Of a stretch of DNA of 64,000 nucleotides, positions 51,537 to 60,391 are shown one piece after another. How positions within the stretch are numbered: the stretch's first letter is position 1; the number at the start of each line of letters is the position of its first letter. Location: assembly GCA_965216195.1 (NCBI GenBank), contig OZ244151.1:372001-436000 (forward strand), read 5' to 3'. A program made the position numbers and the translations under genes. Below the pieces are notes generated by a model that was not told the DNA's origin, did no database searches, and saw only the letters and a program-made list of their open reading frames with translations. Origin of the DNA: Aridibacter sp965216195. GTDB taxonomy: Bacteria; Acidobacteriota; Blastocatellia; Pyrinomonadales; Pyrinomonadaceae.

Positions 51537-53486
51537 ATGCTACTCAAAAAATACTTCGCAGTCCTAATCCTTAGCCTCCTGGTTTTTTCGAGCGTTCAGG
51601 CTCAATTGACCAGAAAACCTTCGCCCACTCGCGAACCGGAAGGCGCAATGTCAAAAACTCCTGATTCAAAGATCAGGGCGCTTTATAATATTCGTTCGCG
51701 CAAGGATTTTAATCTAATGGCGCGTGTCTATCATCAAGGCACTGCATATGCGCTGCCCCACGCCATGTTTGTAATTGACCGAAAGGAAAACAACACGATT
51801 TATTATGTTAACTCGCAAAAATATCGCTTTCACAAGGATTTTTTGCGCGCCAATCACTTGGTGTTAAAAGGACAGGATCTGTTTCAGGATTTGTATATAA
51901 AACCTAATCGGCGTTTTATTGTTGGAACGATTGCGTGGCAGAAGACCGTAGATAAATTTACATTTGAATATTGGGAAGGGGACCTCGTGCCTGCCGAACA
52001 GATCAAACTCACATACGACATCATAAACAAGTCGTTTTTTGAGAAGGTTTATTTCAAACCGAATTCGACGCGCCATGATGGGCTGACGGCAAATATGTCG
52101 ATCGGTCGGGTGACCTCTTCGGAAATCTCGAAAAACCAGGAATATCTAGCACTCAATACGGCGAAAACGGTAGGACGCGTGCATATTATTGACAAGCTCG
52201 ATGACACTGTAGAAATTGGTTATAACGAGATTCTTGTTTTGCGCGAAGTGCCCATTTCGCTCCCGCCTGTAGCGGGGATTATAGTTTCAAAACCTTCGAC
52301 GCCGCTTTCCCATGTGAATTTACTTGCAAAGGGTTGGGGGATTCCAAATGCGTACATTAAAGATGCAAACAAATTGTTTAAGGAGTTTGACGGTCGCTGG
52401 ATTGAATTTGAGACCACGCTTACAAAACCAATTTTCAAACTTGCCGGCAAAGCAGAGCTTGACTGGATAGCGAAACGCCGGAAGGAGTTAAATCAGGTTG
52501 TCAAGGCGCCGCCTTCTGATCTGACCGAAAAGAGGCTGAAATCTTTATTGGAGATACGCAAAGCTGACAGCAAGATTTTTGGCGCAAAAGCCGCAAATTT
52601 GGGTGAGGTGACAAGTGCCCGGATTCCGCGTGTGATTGTGCCGAAAGGGTTTGCGGTTCCGTTTCACTATTACGTCGAGTTTATGAAAAAGCATAAATTC
52701 GACGAGAAGCTATTCGATTTTGGTTTTGATATGGATTTTGTCCACAATCCGAGAATCAGACGCAAAAAGCTCGAAGGATTCCGCGAGGAGATAAAAAGTG
52801 CGGAGCTTGATCCTGCACTCCGGCGTCAGATTCTCGCGCGGTGGCGAACATATTTGGGTGGGGGCGGAGTATTTGTCCGAAGCTCTTCAAACGCGGAAGA
52901 CATGCCCAATTTTAGCGGCGCAGGGCTTTACGATACGGTTCCAAACGTAAAAGATCCCGACAAAGTTATCGAAGCGGTTAAAACGGTCTGGGCATCGCTC
53001 TGGAATTTTGAGGCTTACGAAGCTCGCGAACGGAATTTCATCGAACACGAAGGAACATATATGGGCGTTTTGATCCAGACAGGTGTTGATATGGATTCGA
53101 GCGGCGTTTTGATTACAAAGGACCCTTTTGATTCTGAAAATGTTGATTCCGTTTACATCAGTGCGAAACGCGGACTTGGGATAAAAGTAGTTGATGGCAA
53201 GAAAATCGCCGAGCAGATACTTTATCGGAAAGCGTCGAATGCGGTGCAGGTTCTAACACGCTCGGCAGAAGACACACTTTTGAAGTTTGACGAAAATGGC
53301 GGTGTGAAGGAGGTGCCGATTTCAGGGAATCGAAACGTCCTGACCGATCTTGTTGCTCGGCGGCTTGCAGATGCCGGAGCTAGAATCAAAAAGGTATTTG
53401 GTGGCAAAATGCATCAGGATATCGAATGGGGCTACAAAAATGGACGAATTTTTATATTGCAGTCACGCCCTTTTATCGAAAACTAA
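51537..53486 (+). CDS. Secreted PEP/pyruvate-binding (glucan water dikinase-like) protein
   Basis: From ATG 51537 (GGGGGA site) the protein has 649 residues and a signal peptide ending near SSVQAQ. Residues about 230-290 form a swivelling phosphohistidine-type domain (PPVAGIIVSKPSTPLSHVNLL, His259). Residues about 340-649 form an ATP-grasp PPDK-N domain: FGAKAANLGEV, VFVRSSSNAEDMPNFSGAGLYDTVPNV, GVLIQTGVDMDSSGVLITKDP and the closing DIEWGYKNGRIFILQSRPF. This order (His domain before ATP-grasp) is that of glucan water dikinases, the reverse of PpsA. The N-terminal 220 residues are unassigned. Why an ATP-using enzyme is exported is unclear. Confidence 0.8.
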   Translation: MLLKKYFAVLILSLLVFSSVQAQLTRKPSPTREPEGAMSKTPDSKIRALYNIRSRKDFNLMARVYHQGTAYALPHAMFVIDRKENNTIYYVNSQKYRFHKDFLRANHLVLKGQDLFQDLYIKPNRRFIVGTIAWQKTVDKFTFEYWEGDLVPAEQIKLTYDIINKSFFEKVYFKPNSTRHDGLTANMSIGRVTSSEISKNQEYLALNTAKTVGRVHIIDKLDDTVEIGYNEILVLREVPISLPPVAGIIVSKPSTPLSHVNLLAKGWGIPNAYIKDANKLFKEFDGRWIEFETTLTKPIFKLAGKAELDWIAKRRKELNQVVKAPPSDLTEKRLKSLLEIRKADSKIFGAKAANLGEVTSARIPRVIVPKGFAVPFHYYVEFMKKHKFDEKLFDFGFDMDFVHNPRIRRKKLEGFREEIKSAELDPALRRQILARWRTYLGGGGVFVRSSSNAEDMPNFSGAGLYDTVPNVKDPDKVIEAVKTVWASLWNFEAYEARERNFIEHEGTYMGVLIQTGVDMDSSGVLITKDPFDSENVDSVYISAKRGLGIKVVDGKKIAEQILYRKASNAVQVLTRSAEDTLLKFDENGGVKEVPISGNRNVLTDLVARRLADAGARIKKVFGGKMHQDIEWGYKNGRIFILQSRPFIEN

Positions 53487-53490
53487 CATA

Positions 53491-54024
53491 ATGAAAAAAA
53501 TATACTGTTTAGTAGTCGCAGCATTTCTGTTTAACGCATGCGGTGGGTCAACCACTGTTGTGAAAGAGCCGGTCGAGCAGACGGAAGCCAAAACAGAGCG
53601 CGAAAAAAACACGGTTGCAGCACACGATCTGGAAAAGCAAAAGGAAACGAAAAATCTCCCGAAAGCTACTCCGGTTGAAAAATCCGACAAGAAGACAAAG
53701 TGGACGCGAAGCGGCGATCCAATTGATACAAAGGAATTTGATACGGCGATAGCTAATGCGGAGAAAGAATTGAAGTCTGCAGCGGGCGATTCGGCGAAAA
53801 AAAACGCGTTAGCGGAAGCCTACTTCAAACGCGGCTTTGCGTTAACCCAGGCGCGTCAATATGCTGCGGCGATTGGAGATTATCGTAAGGCGCTTAAGCA
53901 GGTTCCCGATCATTCGGAATCAAAAAAGTGGATTGCGACAATCTCAAATATTTACAAAACTATGAATCGGGAAATTCCGGCAGAGGGTGAGGAGCCTAAG
54001 CCCCTCGCTTTTGTAAAGAATTAG
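53491..54024 (+). CDS. TPR-like lipoprotein
   Basis: From ATG 53491 the 177-residue protein has a lipobox FNACGG (Cys at residue 14), a Glu/Lys/Thr-rich linker, and TPR-like helices (AEAYFKRGFALTQARQYAAAIGDYRKALKQVPDHSESKKWI). It starts 5 bases after the dikinase-like gene and probably shares its transcript. Anchoring at a membrane with a protein-binding role is inference. Confidence 0.75.
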   Translation: MKKIYCLVVAAFLFNACGGSTTVVKEPVEQTEAKTEREKNTVAAHDLEKQKETKNLPKATPVEKSDKKTKWTRSGDPIDTKEFDTAIANAEKELKSAAGDSAKKNALAEAYFKRGFALTQARQYAAAIGDYRKALKQVPDHSESKKWIATISNIYKTMNREIPAEGEEPKPLAFVKN

Positions 54025-54055
54025 CTTTCTATCCGACTTTGTAGTATAGTTAATC

Positions 54056-54376
54056 ATGAAAAAACCTCACAAGCTTTTCACGTTTTTCGAAGTAGATATT
54101 TTCAGGAAAAGGCTCGATAAGCTTGCTTCGCTGGAGACACTCTTTAGGATTCAGAGTGATTTGATTGGGAATCCAAAGAGTGGAACGGTGGTTCAAGGAA
54201 CGAATGGTGTCAGGAAGGGGCGCGTTGCCGATAAGAAAAACAGGCGCGGGAAAAGTGGGAGCTTTCGATACTTATATTTGTACCTTGAGAAAGCGGGCGT
54301 AATTTATTTATTGGTGTTTTTTTCGAAAGGCGAGAAAGAAAATATAGACAAAGCGGATAAAAGGGGTAATCGCTGA
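54056..54376 (+). CDS. higB: RelE/HigB-type toxin
   Basis: The 106-residue protein shows the HigB2/RelE pattern: FEVDIFRKRLDKLAS, VVQGTNGVRKGRVADKKNRRGKSGSFRYLYLYLEKAGVIYLLVFFSKGEKENI. RelE-fold toxins cleave mRNA on the ribosome. The C-terminal arm is short. It precedes the antitoxin, as in higBA operons, with 36 bases between. The symbol is by family; the target is not tested. Confidence 0.8.
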   Translation: MKKPHKLFTFFEVDIFRKRLDKLASLETLFRIQSDLIGNPKSGTVVQGTNGVRKGRVADKKNRRGKSGSFRYLYLYLEKAGVIYLLVFFSKGEKENIDKADKRGNR

Positions 54377-54412
54377 ATTGGTAAAGAATTTAAAAGGAAT
54401 TTACAAATAGTC

Positions 54413-54706
54413 ATGGGAACTTTAGGGGAAGATTTAAGAAAAGGATTGAAAGAGGCGATCGACCACGCTGACGGAAAGCGTGATCTTAGAACTACCGTAT
54501 TGCCAGCCGTTCCTCCAAAACGCTCCAGAACGGAAATAAAAACTCTCCGTTTGAAACTTGGCTATTCGCAGGCGGTTTTCGCGCGCGGTCTAAATGTGTC
54601 TGTAAAGACGTTTCAGGCTTGGGAACAGGGACTTCGCCAACCTTCTGGATCTGCTCTTAAATTGTTGGCAATAGCGGAGAGACATCCGGAAGTTGTTTTT
54701 GGGTGA
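54413..54706 (+). CDS. higA: HigA-type HTH antitoxin
   Basis: The 97-residue protein has a flexible N-terminus and an XRE helix-turn-helix in EIKTLRLKLGYSQAVFARGLNVSVKTFQAWEQGLRQPSGSALKLLAIAERHPE, typical of HigA antitoxins that bind both toxin and promoter. An AAAAGGAA site lies upstream. Together with the preceding gene it forms a type II toxin-antitoxin pair between the TPR lipoprotein and efp. Confidence 0.85.
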   Translation: MGTLGEDLRKGLKEAIDHADGKRDLRTTVLPAVPPKRSRTEIKTLRLKLGYSQAVFARGLNVSVKTFQAWEQGLRQPSGSALKLLAIAERHPEVVFG

Positions 54707-54821
54707 ATTTGGCAAACTAGACAGCTCCGTATTCAGGCAATAAACTACTAGCAAAAATAGGCGGGAAAGGAAGGCTTTTCCGTCTTTAATATTGTATAAC
54801 GGAGATATAGAAAGTTTTTTT

Positions 54822-55385
54822 ATGGGTAAAACTGCAAACGATTTGCGCAGGGGAAATACGATTATTTTGGACGGCGCGCCGTGTAAGGTTATGGAATTTG
54901 ATCGAAACCAGCCGGGTAAGGGGGGGGCGATTGTTCAGACTCGTCTTCGAAATCTTGTAACCGGGAATTCCTTTGATCATCGATTTCGTTCGAACGAAAA
55001 CGTCGAGCGTGCGATTTTGGATCAGAATGAAATGGAATATTTGTATTCCGATGGCGACAGCCACCACTTTATGAACACCGAAAACTACGAGCAGATTTCG
55101 ATGACTGAAGAGGATTTAGGCGATGCCGCAAAATGGCTAATGGAAGGGCTTAAGATTCAAATTGAGTTTTATGAGGCTACGCCAATTGGTGTCGAGCTCC
55201 CGCAATCGCTTGAGCTCGAAATCGTCGAAACCGAACCCGTTATGAAGGGCGCAACCGCGTCGAATTCTAATAAGCCTGCTAAGCTTGAAAACGGAGTAAC
55301 TCTTTATGTGCCGCCGTTTATGACGGAAGGCGAGAAGATTCGAGTTAATCCAAGCGAAGAGAAATATATTGAAAGGGTTCGCTAA
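54822..55385 (+). CDS. efp: Elongation factor P
   Basis: EF-P rescues ribosomes stalled at proline stretches. From ATG 54822 the protein is 187 residues and begins MGKTANDLRRGNTIILDGAPCKVMEF. The modification-site loop is QPGKGGAIVQTRLRNL, with the Lys that receives beta-lysyl or other modification. It then has SDGDSHHFMNTENYEQISM and the C-terminal EGEKIRVNPSEEKYIERV. A TTG farther upstream (54792) is in frame but would add ten residues not seen in the family. epmA/epmB or earP are not in the window. Confidence 0.95.
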   Translation: MGKTANDLRRGNTIILDGAPCKVMEFDRNQPGKGGAIVQTRLRNLVTGNSFDHRFRSNENVERAILDQNEMEYLYSDGDSHHFMNTENYEQISMTEEDLGDAAKWLMEGLKIQIEFYEATPIGVELPQSLELEIVETEPVMKGATASNSNKPAKLENGVTLYVPPFMTEGEKIRVNPSEEKYIERVR

Positions 55386-55452
55386 ACAGGACTTAAAACG
55401 CGTGTGAAGGTCTAGTAAGTCTAACGGCTGGCTAGGCTTTACACTTTAAAAG

Positions 55453-56781
55453 ATGTTCTTTCTTTACAGCATCATTTATACGATCGGCTTTGTCGTAATG
55501 TCGCCACTTTTTCTAATTCGGCGAAAGAAATATGCCTCGGGATTTACGCAGCGTTTTGGATACGTTGAGCCGCTCGATGACGATGAAAAATCGCCGGTGG
55601 TTTGGATCCATTGCGTCTCCGTTGGAGAAACTAACGCCGCGATTCCGCTTATCGAAAGGCTTCGTGCAGAGAATCCGAGTCATCGATTTGTGGTATCGAC
55701 AACAACCAGAACCGGACAAGACCTCGCGAAAAAGCTTTTTTCGGGACAAGTTGAACGCATTTTTTATTTTCCTTACGACTGGCGTTTTTCCGTTAGGCGT
55801 ACACTCAGGAGAATCAAGCCGCAAGTCATTTTGGTTTTGGAAACCGAAATCTGGTTTAACTTTTTTCGTGAATCTTATAAACGACGGGCGAAGGTTTTCC
55901 TGGTAAACGGGAGACTTTCGGAAAAGAGTGTAAAGCGTTACGCCTGGGTTAAGAAGACTATGAAACGCGTTTTGCACTATTTGGAACTTGCTCTCGTGCA
56001 GGAGCACCAGGATGCCAAACGTCTAATTCAGCTCGGCATACGAAGCAGCAAGGTAAAGGTTACGGGGAATTTGAAATACGACCAGAGCGTAGACGCCGGA
56101 GACTCCGAACTCACTGCTGAAATTCGCGAGCGTTTCAAGATAAACGAAAAGGCGCCGCTTATTGTAGCTGCAAGCACGCATGAACCTGAAGAGCAAATTG
56201 TGCTCGAAGCTTTCAAGAGGGTTTGGAAAAACTCCAAGGACAAATTGCCGAGACTTCTAATTGCTCCGAGACACCCGGAACGCTTTGATACGGTTGAACA
56301 AACTGTAAGGAAAACCGGCTTTGACTGGGCAAAACGAACGGAAGACGAATCAAATAGAGATGGCGTAGCGGAGGTCATACTTCTCGATACGGTCGGCGAA
56401 CTTCGGGCAGTTTATCCGCTGGCGGAAATTGTTTTTGTCGGCGGCAGCCTGATTCCCCATGGGGGGCAGAGTATTTTAGAACCGGCGTTTGCGCGAAACG
56501 CGATTGTTACCGGCGCGCACACTGAAAATTTTTCTTCCGCCGTCACAGAGTTTCTCAAACACGATGCTATTGGGCAGCTTCCGGAATTGAGCGAGGAAGA
56601 AAGCGTCGATGTTTTGGCGGAAGTTTTTTCCGAGCTCTTGGAGGATGAAGATGTTCGGGAGAAAATGGCGGAAAACGCATTAGTTGCTGCAGGGAAAAAT
56701 GGCGGAGCAACCGCCAAGACAATCGAATTTTTGAGGCCATACCTTAAGGTCAAGAAGCGCATGAAGGTGAAAGTCCAGTAA
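55453..56781 (+). CDS. waaA: 3-deoxy-D-manno-octulosonic acid transferase
   Basis: WaaA (KdtA) transfers Kdo to lipid A precursor, an essential LPS step. The 442-residue protein has an N-terminal membrane anchor, WIHCVSVGETNAAIPLIERL with the catalytic-Glu region, VVSTTTRTGQD, LVLETEIWFNF, NGRLSEKSVKRY, VTGNLKYDQ and the C-terminal VGGSLIPHGGQSILEPAFARNA. It lies 5 bases before the GT2 gene. Together with lpxK downstream it shows that the organism makes a lipid A-based outer membrane. Confidence 0.95.
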   Translation: MFFLYSIIYTIGFVVMSPLFLIRRKKYASGFTQRFGYVEPLDDDEKSPVVWIHCVSVGETNAAIPLIERLRAENPSHRFVVSTTTRTGQDLAKKLFSGQVERIFYFPYDWRFSVRRTLRRIKPQVILVLETEIWFNFFRESYKRRAKVFLVNGRLSEKSVKRYAWVKKTMKRVLHYLELALVQEHQDAKRLIQLGIRSSKVKVTGNLKYDQSVDAGDSELTAEIRERFKINEKAPLIVAASTHEPEEQIVLEAFKRVWKNSKDKLPRLLIAPRHPERFDTVEQTVRKTGFDWAKRTEDESNRDGVAEVILLDTVGELRAVYPLAEIVFVGGSLIPHGGQSILEPAFARNAIVTGAHTENFSSAVTEFLKHDAIGQLPELSEEESVDVLAEVFSELLEDEDVREKMAENALVAAGKNGGATAKTIEFLRPYLKVKKRMKVKVQ

Positions 56782-56786
56782 ATTAG

Positions 56787-57977
56787 ATGCTTCTTTTCTA
56801 TTTTTTTGCCGCGATACAAATCTTTTTTAGTTTCCAATCGCTCCTCGGCGGTTTTCGCTATCTCAATTATTTCAAAAGCGAACTTGGTGATTTAAAGCCA
56901 GAATTTTCTCCTCACGCTTCAATAATTGTTCCTTGTCGTGGACTCGAAACAGGTCTTAACGGAAATTTAGAAGCGCTTTTTTCACAGGATTATCCATCGT
57001 ATGAGGTGATTTTTGTTGTTCAGAGCGATGATGACGAGGCTCTTACTGTAATTAAGGATCTTGAGAATCAAGCAGTTTCTTTTCACGTTGTTGTAGCTGG
57101 CGAAGCGACGGGCTGCGGACAAAAAGTACATAATTTGAGAACGGCGATTTTGGAAGTTTCAGACGATTCAGAGGTGTTTGTTTTTGTCGATTCAGACGCC
57201 CGGCCGGGTCCTGATTGGCTAGTGAATTTGGTTGCGCCGCTAAAAGATGAAGGTATCGGCTGCACCACGGGCTATCGTTGGTTTATCCAAGAAACGGACG
57301 GGTTTTTTACGTATCTGAGATCGGTCTGGAACGCTTCTATCGCTTCGGCGTTAGGAGAAGATGGAGGCAAGAATTTTTGCTGGGGCGGCTCAACGGCAAT
57401 TCGCAGAAGCGTTTTTGAGCGCCTGGATATTCGCGAACGATGGCGAGGCGTTTTGTCAGATGATTTTGCGCTGACGACCGCGATTCACAAAGCTGATTTG
57501 AACATGAAATTTGTGCCGCAATGCCTAACGCCTTCAGTAGGCGATTGCGGTTTACGTGACCTCGTTGAGTTTACAACCCGGCAGATGAAGATTACACGCG
57601 TTTACTCATCGAAGCTCTGGGCCGTTTCTTTTATGAGTGCATTTCTATTTTGCGCAGTGACAACGAGCAGCATTTTTCTTTTATTTTATCTGAGCGGAGC
57701 GCATTTTTGGGTTGTAGCGGCATTATTACTCATAATGTGCTTGTTGGGGACATTGAAGGCTTGGCTTCGCCTAAAAGCGGTAGGATTAGTTCTTACTGAA
57801 TACAAGTCCAAAATAGAGCAGCAAACCTTTTGGCAACTTTCTCTATGGACAATTTCGCCATTTCTATTTCTTTTTAACAACATTCAGGCAACACTTTCGC
57901 GACGAATTGTGTGGAGAGGCACGGAATATGAATTAAAATCCGAGCAAGAAACTGTTATTATAAATCGCGACGCATAA
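56787..57977 (+). CDS. HpnI-like GT2/GT21 glycosyltransferase
   Basis: The 396-residue protein has an N-terminal transmembrane segment, a GT2-type domain with ASIIVPCRGLETGLNGNLEALFSQDYPSYEVIFVVQ, VFVFVDSDARPG (DxD), CWGGSTAIRRS and VLSDDFAL, then RQMKITRVYSS and three C-terminal membrane helices. The layout matches HpnI / ceramide glucosyltransferase-like enzymes (GT21). Hopanoid or lipid glycosylation is possible; no hopanoid gene is next to it. It follows waaA by 5 bases. Confidence 0.8.
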   Translation: MLLFYFFAAIQIFFSFQSLLGGFRYLNYFKSELGDLKPEFSPHASIIVPCRGLETGLNGNLEALFSQDYPSYEVIFVVQSDDDEALTVIKDLENQAVSFHVVVAGEATGCGQKVHNLRTAILEVSDDSEVFVFVDSDARPGPDWLVNLVAPLKDEGIGCTTGYRWFIQETDGFFTYLRSVWNASIASALGEDGGKNFCWGGSTAIRRSVFERLDIRERWRGVLSDDFALTTAIHKADLNMKFVPQCLTPSVGDCGLRDLVEFTTRQMKITRVYSSKLWAVSFMSAFLFCAVTTSSIFLLFYLSGAHFWVVAALLLIMCLLGTLKAWLRLKAVGLVLTEYKSKIEQQTFWQLSLWTISPFLFLFNNIQATLSRRIVWRGTEYELKSEQETVIINRDA

Positions 57978-57990
57978 TTAGAATTCGGAA

Positions 57991-58009
57991 AAAGCGATAT
58001 CGCTTTCTT
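57991..58009 (+). terminator. Palindrome after the GT2 gene, weak terminator
   Basis: AAAGCGATATCGCTTT (57991-58006) is a perfect 16-base palindrome, six base pairs with loop ATAT, followed by CTT. The U tract is short, so termination is uncertain; it may instead be a protein-binding site. Confidence 0.4.
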
Positions 58010-58046
58010 AAGTCCCCTAAAGATTAACGAAAGTGGGAGTTTGGGT

Positions 58047-58718
58047 ATGATCAAGAGCTTGCTCGGCGAAGAAGAAACTACGAAGCAGGAAAAAAGCGAT
58101 AAGAAAGAGGACGTTTCTTTGAAGGAGCGGGAGGCATCCGAGCAAAGAGAAGCGACCGAGCCGGAACCTATGAGTGTGGAGCCTTTTGAGATTTCGACGC
58201 CGATCGGGAAACCGAAGGCGATAGAACCTTCGAAGCCGGTTGCGCACAGGAGAAGCGAAAGCTCTCCAGCACTTTTGGAGCTCGACAAGCCTTTAACAAC
58301 TGAGCGTACCCTTACGGAAACCAAACCGGAAGCAAAACCTTCTCTTGCACAAACGGAAACCTCAGAAAAGGTGAGGCCACCGGTGCAGACTTCATCGAAA
58401 TCAACCTCAGATGATTCGGATTCGATACATATTTTAAGAAAAGATTTTAAGCCGGATTCAGCTGGCGAAACCGTTAGAAAAACGGGACTGGCTTGGTCTG
58501 CCGCGATCATTTTGTTTGGCTCGGTTGCTTTTATGATGTTGCTTGGCTGGTTTGTGGATTTACAGTTTGCTACACAGCCCTGGGGAGTCGTTGGCGGAAT
58601 AATTTTAGGTGCTGTTATCGGCTTTGTCCAATTTTTTAGAACGACAGCTCAGATCCTCAAGCCTCCAAAGGAAGAGCTCAAAAATAACCCGCTTTTTCTT
58701 AGTGGAAACGACAAATAA
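58047..58718 (+). CDS. AtpZ/AtpI-type protein with long acidic N-terminal extension
   Basis: The 223-residue protein (ATG 58047; GGGAG eight bases upstream) has about 145 residues of charged, Pro/Glu/Ser-rich sequence with no predicted fold, then two membrane helices with TGLAWSAAIILFGSVAFMMLLGWFVDLQ and GVVGGIILGAVIGFVQFFRT, the pattern of AtpZ, a small helper of F0F1 ATP synthase. Normal AtpZ proteins are under 120 residues, so the N-terminal tail is unusual. It leads the atp genes but is separated from the next by 126 bases. Confidence 0.75.
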   Translation: MIKSLLGEEETTKQEKSDKKEDVSLKEREASEQREATEPEPMSVEPFEISTPIGKPKAIEPSKPVAHRRSESSPALLELDKPLTTERTLTETKPEAKPSLAQTETSEKVRPPVQTSSKSTSDDSDSIHILRKDFKPDSAGETVRKTGLAWSAAIILFGSVAFMMLLGWFVDLQFATQPWGVVGGIILGAVIGFVQFFRTTAQILKPPKEELKNNPLFLSGNDK

Positions 58719-58844
58719 TCTAGTTAGCTCCTGCCTCGTTTTTTCCTTCGAAATACGTCGGAGTAAATAAATAAATTTTATCGCGAAAATTCTGCTTTTG
58801 TCTTTGAATTTTGGGCGTCTTCCTTATAAGATATTTGTTTCGCG

Positions 58845-59267
58845 ATGGGCGAAAGTTCCAAAATATTTGAAAATGAAAGTGTAAAATCCGTAGGCTTAAA
58901 ACAGACACGGATTTTGGTCTTTATGGCTGTTGTTACGTTGCTTGGAAGTGTGCTAGCTTTCGGGTTTTTGACGCGGCGATTTGGTCTCGGCGTCTTGATT
59001 GGCGGAATTCTTTCATTTTTGAACTACTACTGGCTTAAGTTCTCGCTAAAGATGGTTTTTCAAGGGGCGATTGAAGGCGTGAAGCCGAAACTTTTCGGTG
59101 CGCAGTACATAATTCGGTATTTGGTATTCGGATTAGTTATTGCTCTAATTTATATTACAGATATTTTGCCAATAGCGGCGGTTATTTTAGGTTTATGCAG
59201 CTTTGCCTTCGCCGTGGTTCTAGAAGGGATTTTTCGAATAGCGTTTAGCGTCAAAGGGGAAATTTAG
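58845..59267 (+). CDS. atpI: ATP synthase subunit I-like membrane protein
   Basis: The 140-residue protein has four membrane helices (ILVFMAVVTLLGSVLAFGFL, GLGVLIGGILSFLNYYWL, YLVFGLVIALIYIT, VILGLCSFAFAVV) with a GGILSFLNYYWLK motif as in AtpI-type subunits, thought to assist c-ring assembly or magnesium transport. It ends 1 base before atpB. Confidence 0.75.
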   Translation: MGESSKIFENESVKSVGLKQTRILVFMAVVTLLGSVLAFGFLTRRFGLGVLIGGILSFLNYYWLKFSLKMVFQGAIEGVKPKLFGAQYIIRYLVFGLVIALIYITDILPIAAVILGLCSFAFAVVLEGIFRIAFSVKGEI

Positions 59268-59268
59268 A

Positions 59269-60177
59269 ATGTTTTTATTTTCTGAAGGCGGTGGCGGAGG
59301 ACATCATACGCCGCTCGTCGTTGAGTTTGTAAATCATTATCTGGGTGAGCCGGTTCATCAGTTTCAGATGGCGGTTACGAAACCGATCTGGGAATTAATC
59401 TTTTACTACCTCGGCCTTAACACAACACCCGAAGCTGTTTTCGGTGCCTACACCCCGGAGACCGCAATCCCCTGGTACACGGTAATGTTTGTGATCGCCT
59501 GCATCCTTTCGGTTGTCGTTATTTGGATTCTAAAAGGGAAGCTTTCCGAAGACGATCCGACTGATGGTCAGCTGACGCTTGAATCAGGCTTTTTAGCTAT
59601 AAAGGATTTGGTCGTAAGCGTAGTAGGCGAGCATGGTTATAAATACTTCCCCGTAGTCGCGACTTTCGCGGTATTGATTTTGATATCGAATTTAATGGGA
59701 CTTTTCCCGATGTTTATGTCGCCGACGGCGCATATAAGCGTCACCTTTGCGCTCGGAATCACATCGTTTATTTATTACAACTATGTGGGGATTCACGAAA
59801 ACGGCTTTTTCAAACACATTGGTCACCTTGCGGGTCCGAGACTTCCATTTGTGATCGGGCTGTTTATCACGCCGCTAATTTTTGGAATCGAATTGATCTC
59901 TAACCTGATTCGCCCGGCTACGCTCGCTCTTCGTTTATTCGCAAATATGTTTGCCGATGAGCAAATTGCGATGCAAATATCAAACTTAGCACCACCGTTT
60001 ACACAGTTTCTGCTGCCTGTTGCGATTATGCCGCTTGCGGTTTTTGTCGCGTTTGTACAGACCCTTGTGTTTACGCTGCTATCGATGATTTATATTGGCG
60101 AGGTTTCGCATCATCATGATGAGCACGACCATGAAGAAGATGCGCCAGAGACGCTACCGGAAGCAGCGTCAGCTTAA
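59269..60177 (+). CDS. atpB: F0F1 ATP synthase subunit a
   Basis: Subunit a forms the proton/sodium half-channels next to the c-ring. The 302-residue protein has the N-terminal His-rich GGGGGHHTP stretch, the central VVATFAVLILISNLMGLFP helix, the essential-Arg helix in RPATLALRLFANMFADEQI, and the last helix FVAFVQTLVFTLLSMIYI. A His/Glu/Asp-rich tail (HHHDEHDHEED) is present. It is followed by a 214-base gap before atpE, longer than usual. Confidence 0.93.
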   Translation: MFLFSEGGGGGHHTPLVVEFVNHYLGEPVHQFQMAVTKPIWELIFYYLGLNTTPEAVFGAYTPETAIPWYTVMFVIACILSVVVIWILKGKLSEDDPTDGQLTLESGFLAIKDLVVSVVGEHGYKYFPVVATFAVLILISNLMGLFPMFMSPTAHISVTFALGITSFIYYNYVGIHENGFFKHIGHLAGPRLPFVIGLFITPLIFGIELISNLIRPATLALRLFANMFADEQIAMQISNLAPPFTQFLLPVAIMPLAVFVAFVQTLVFTLLSMIYIGEVSHHHDEHDHEEDAPETLPEAASA

Positions 60178-60273
60178 AGATTTTTGAAATATTTTGGAGC
60201 AAACTTCGCTTCAAAACGTATAGACTTAATAGAGGGTAATAAACTTGCACTTTATATCAGATATGCCCGCACG

Positions 60274-60351
60274 CGACAGGAGCCTTGACTCCAACGAGAG
60301 TAGAAATCAAGGCATACCGGAAGTGAGGCGAACTAATACCCGCGAGTGTCG
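60274..60351 (+). ncRNA. Possible structured mRNA region between atpB and atpE
   Basis: CGACA (60274-60278) can pair with TGTCG (60347-60351), enclosing GCCTTGA (60282-60288) with TCAAGGC (60307-60313), which in turn encloses ACTC/GAGT. The whole is multibranched. It lies in the 214-base gap and may control the high translation of atpE, or be a processing site. No known family is recognised. Confidence 0.35.
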
Positions 60352-60391
60352 TTAGTCTTTAGTAAGTCTTCTAAATTAATAGGAGAAAAAA

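Noticed and set aside
58804..58832. Promoter-like TTGAAT/TAAGAT before atpI
   Set aside because: Both hexamers match consensus at only four of six positions and would give an almost leaderless message; expected by chance in this A/T-rich gap.
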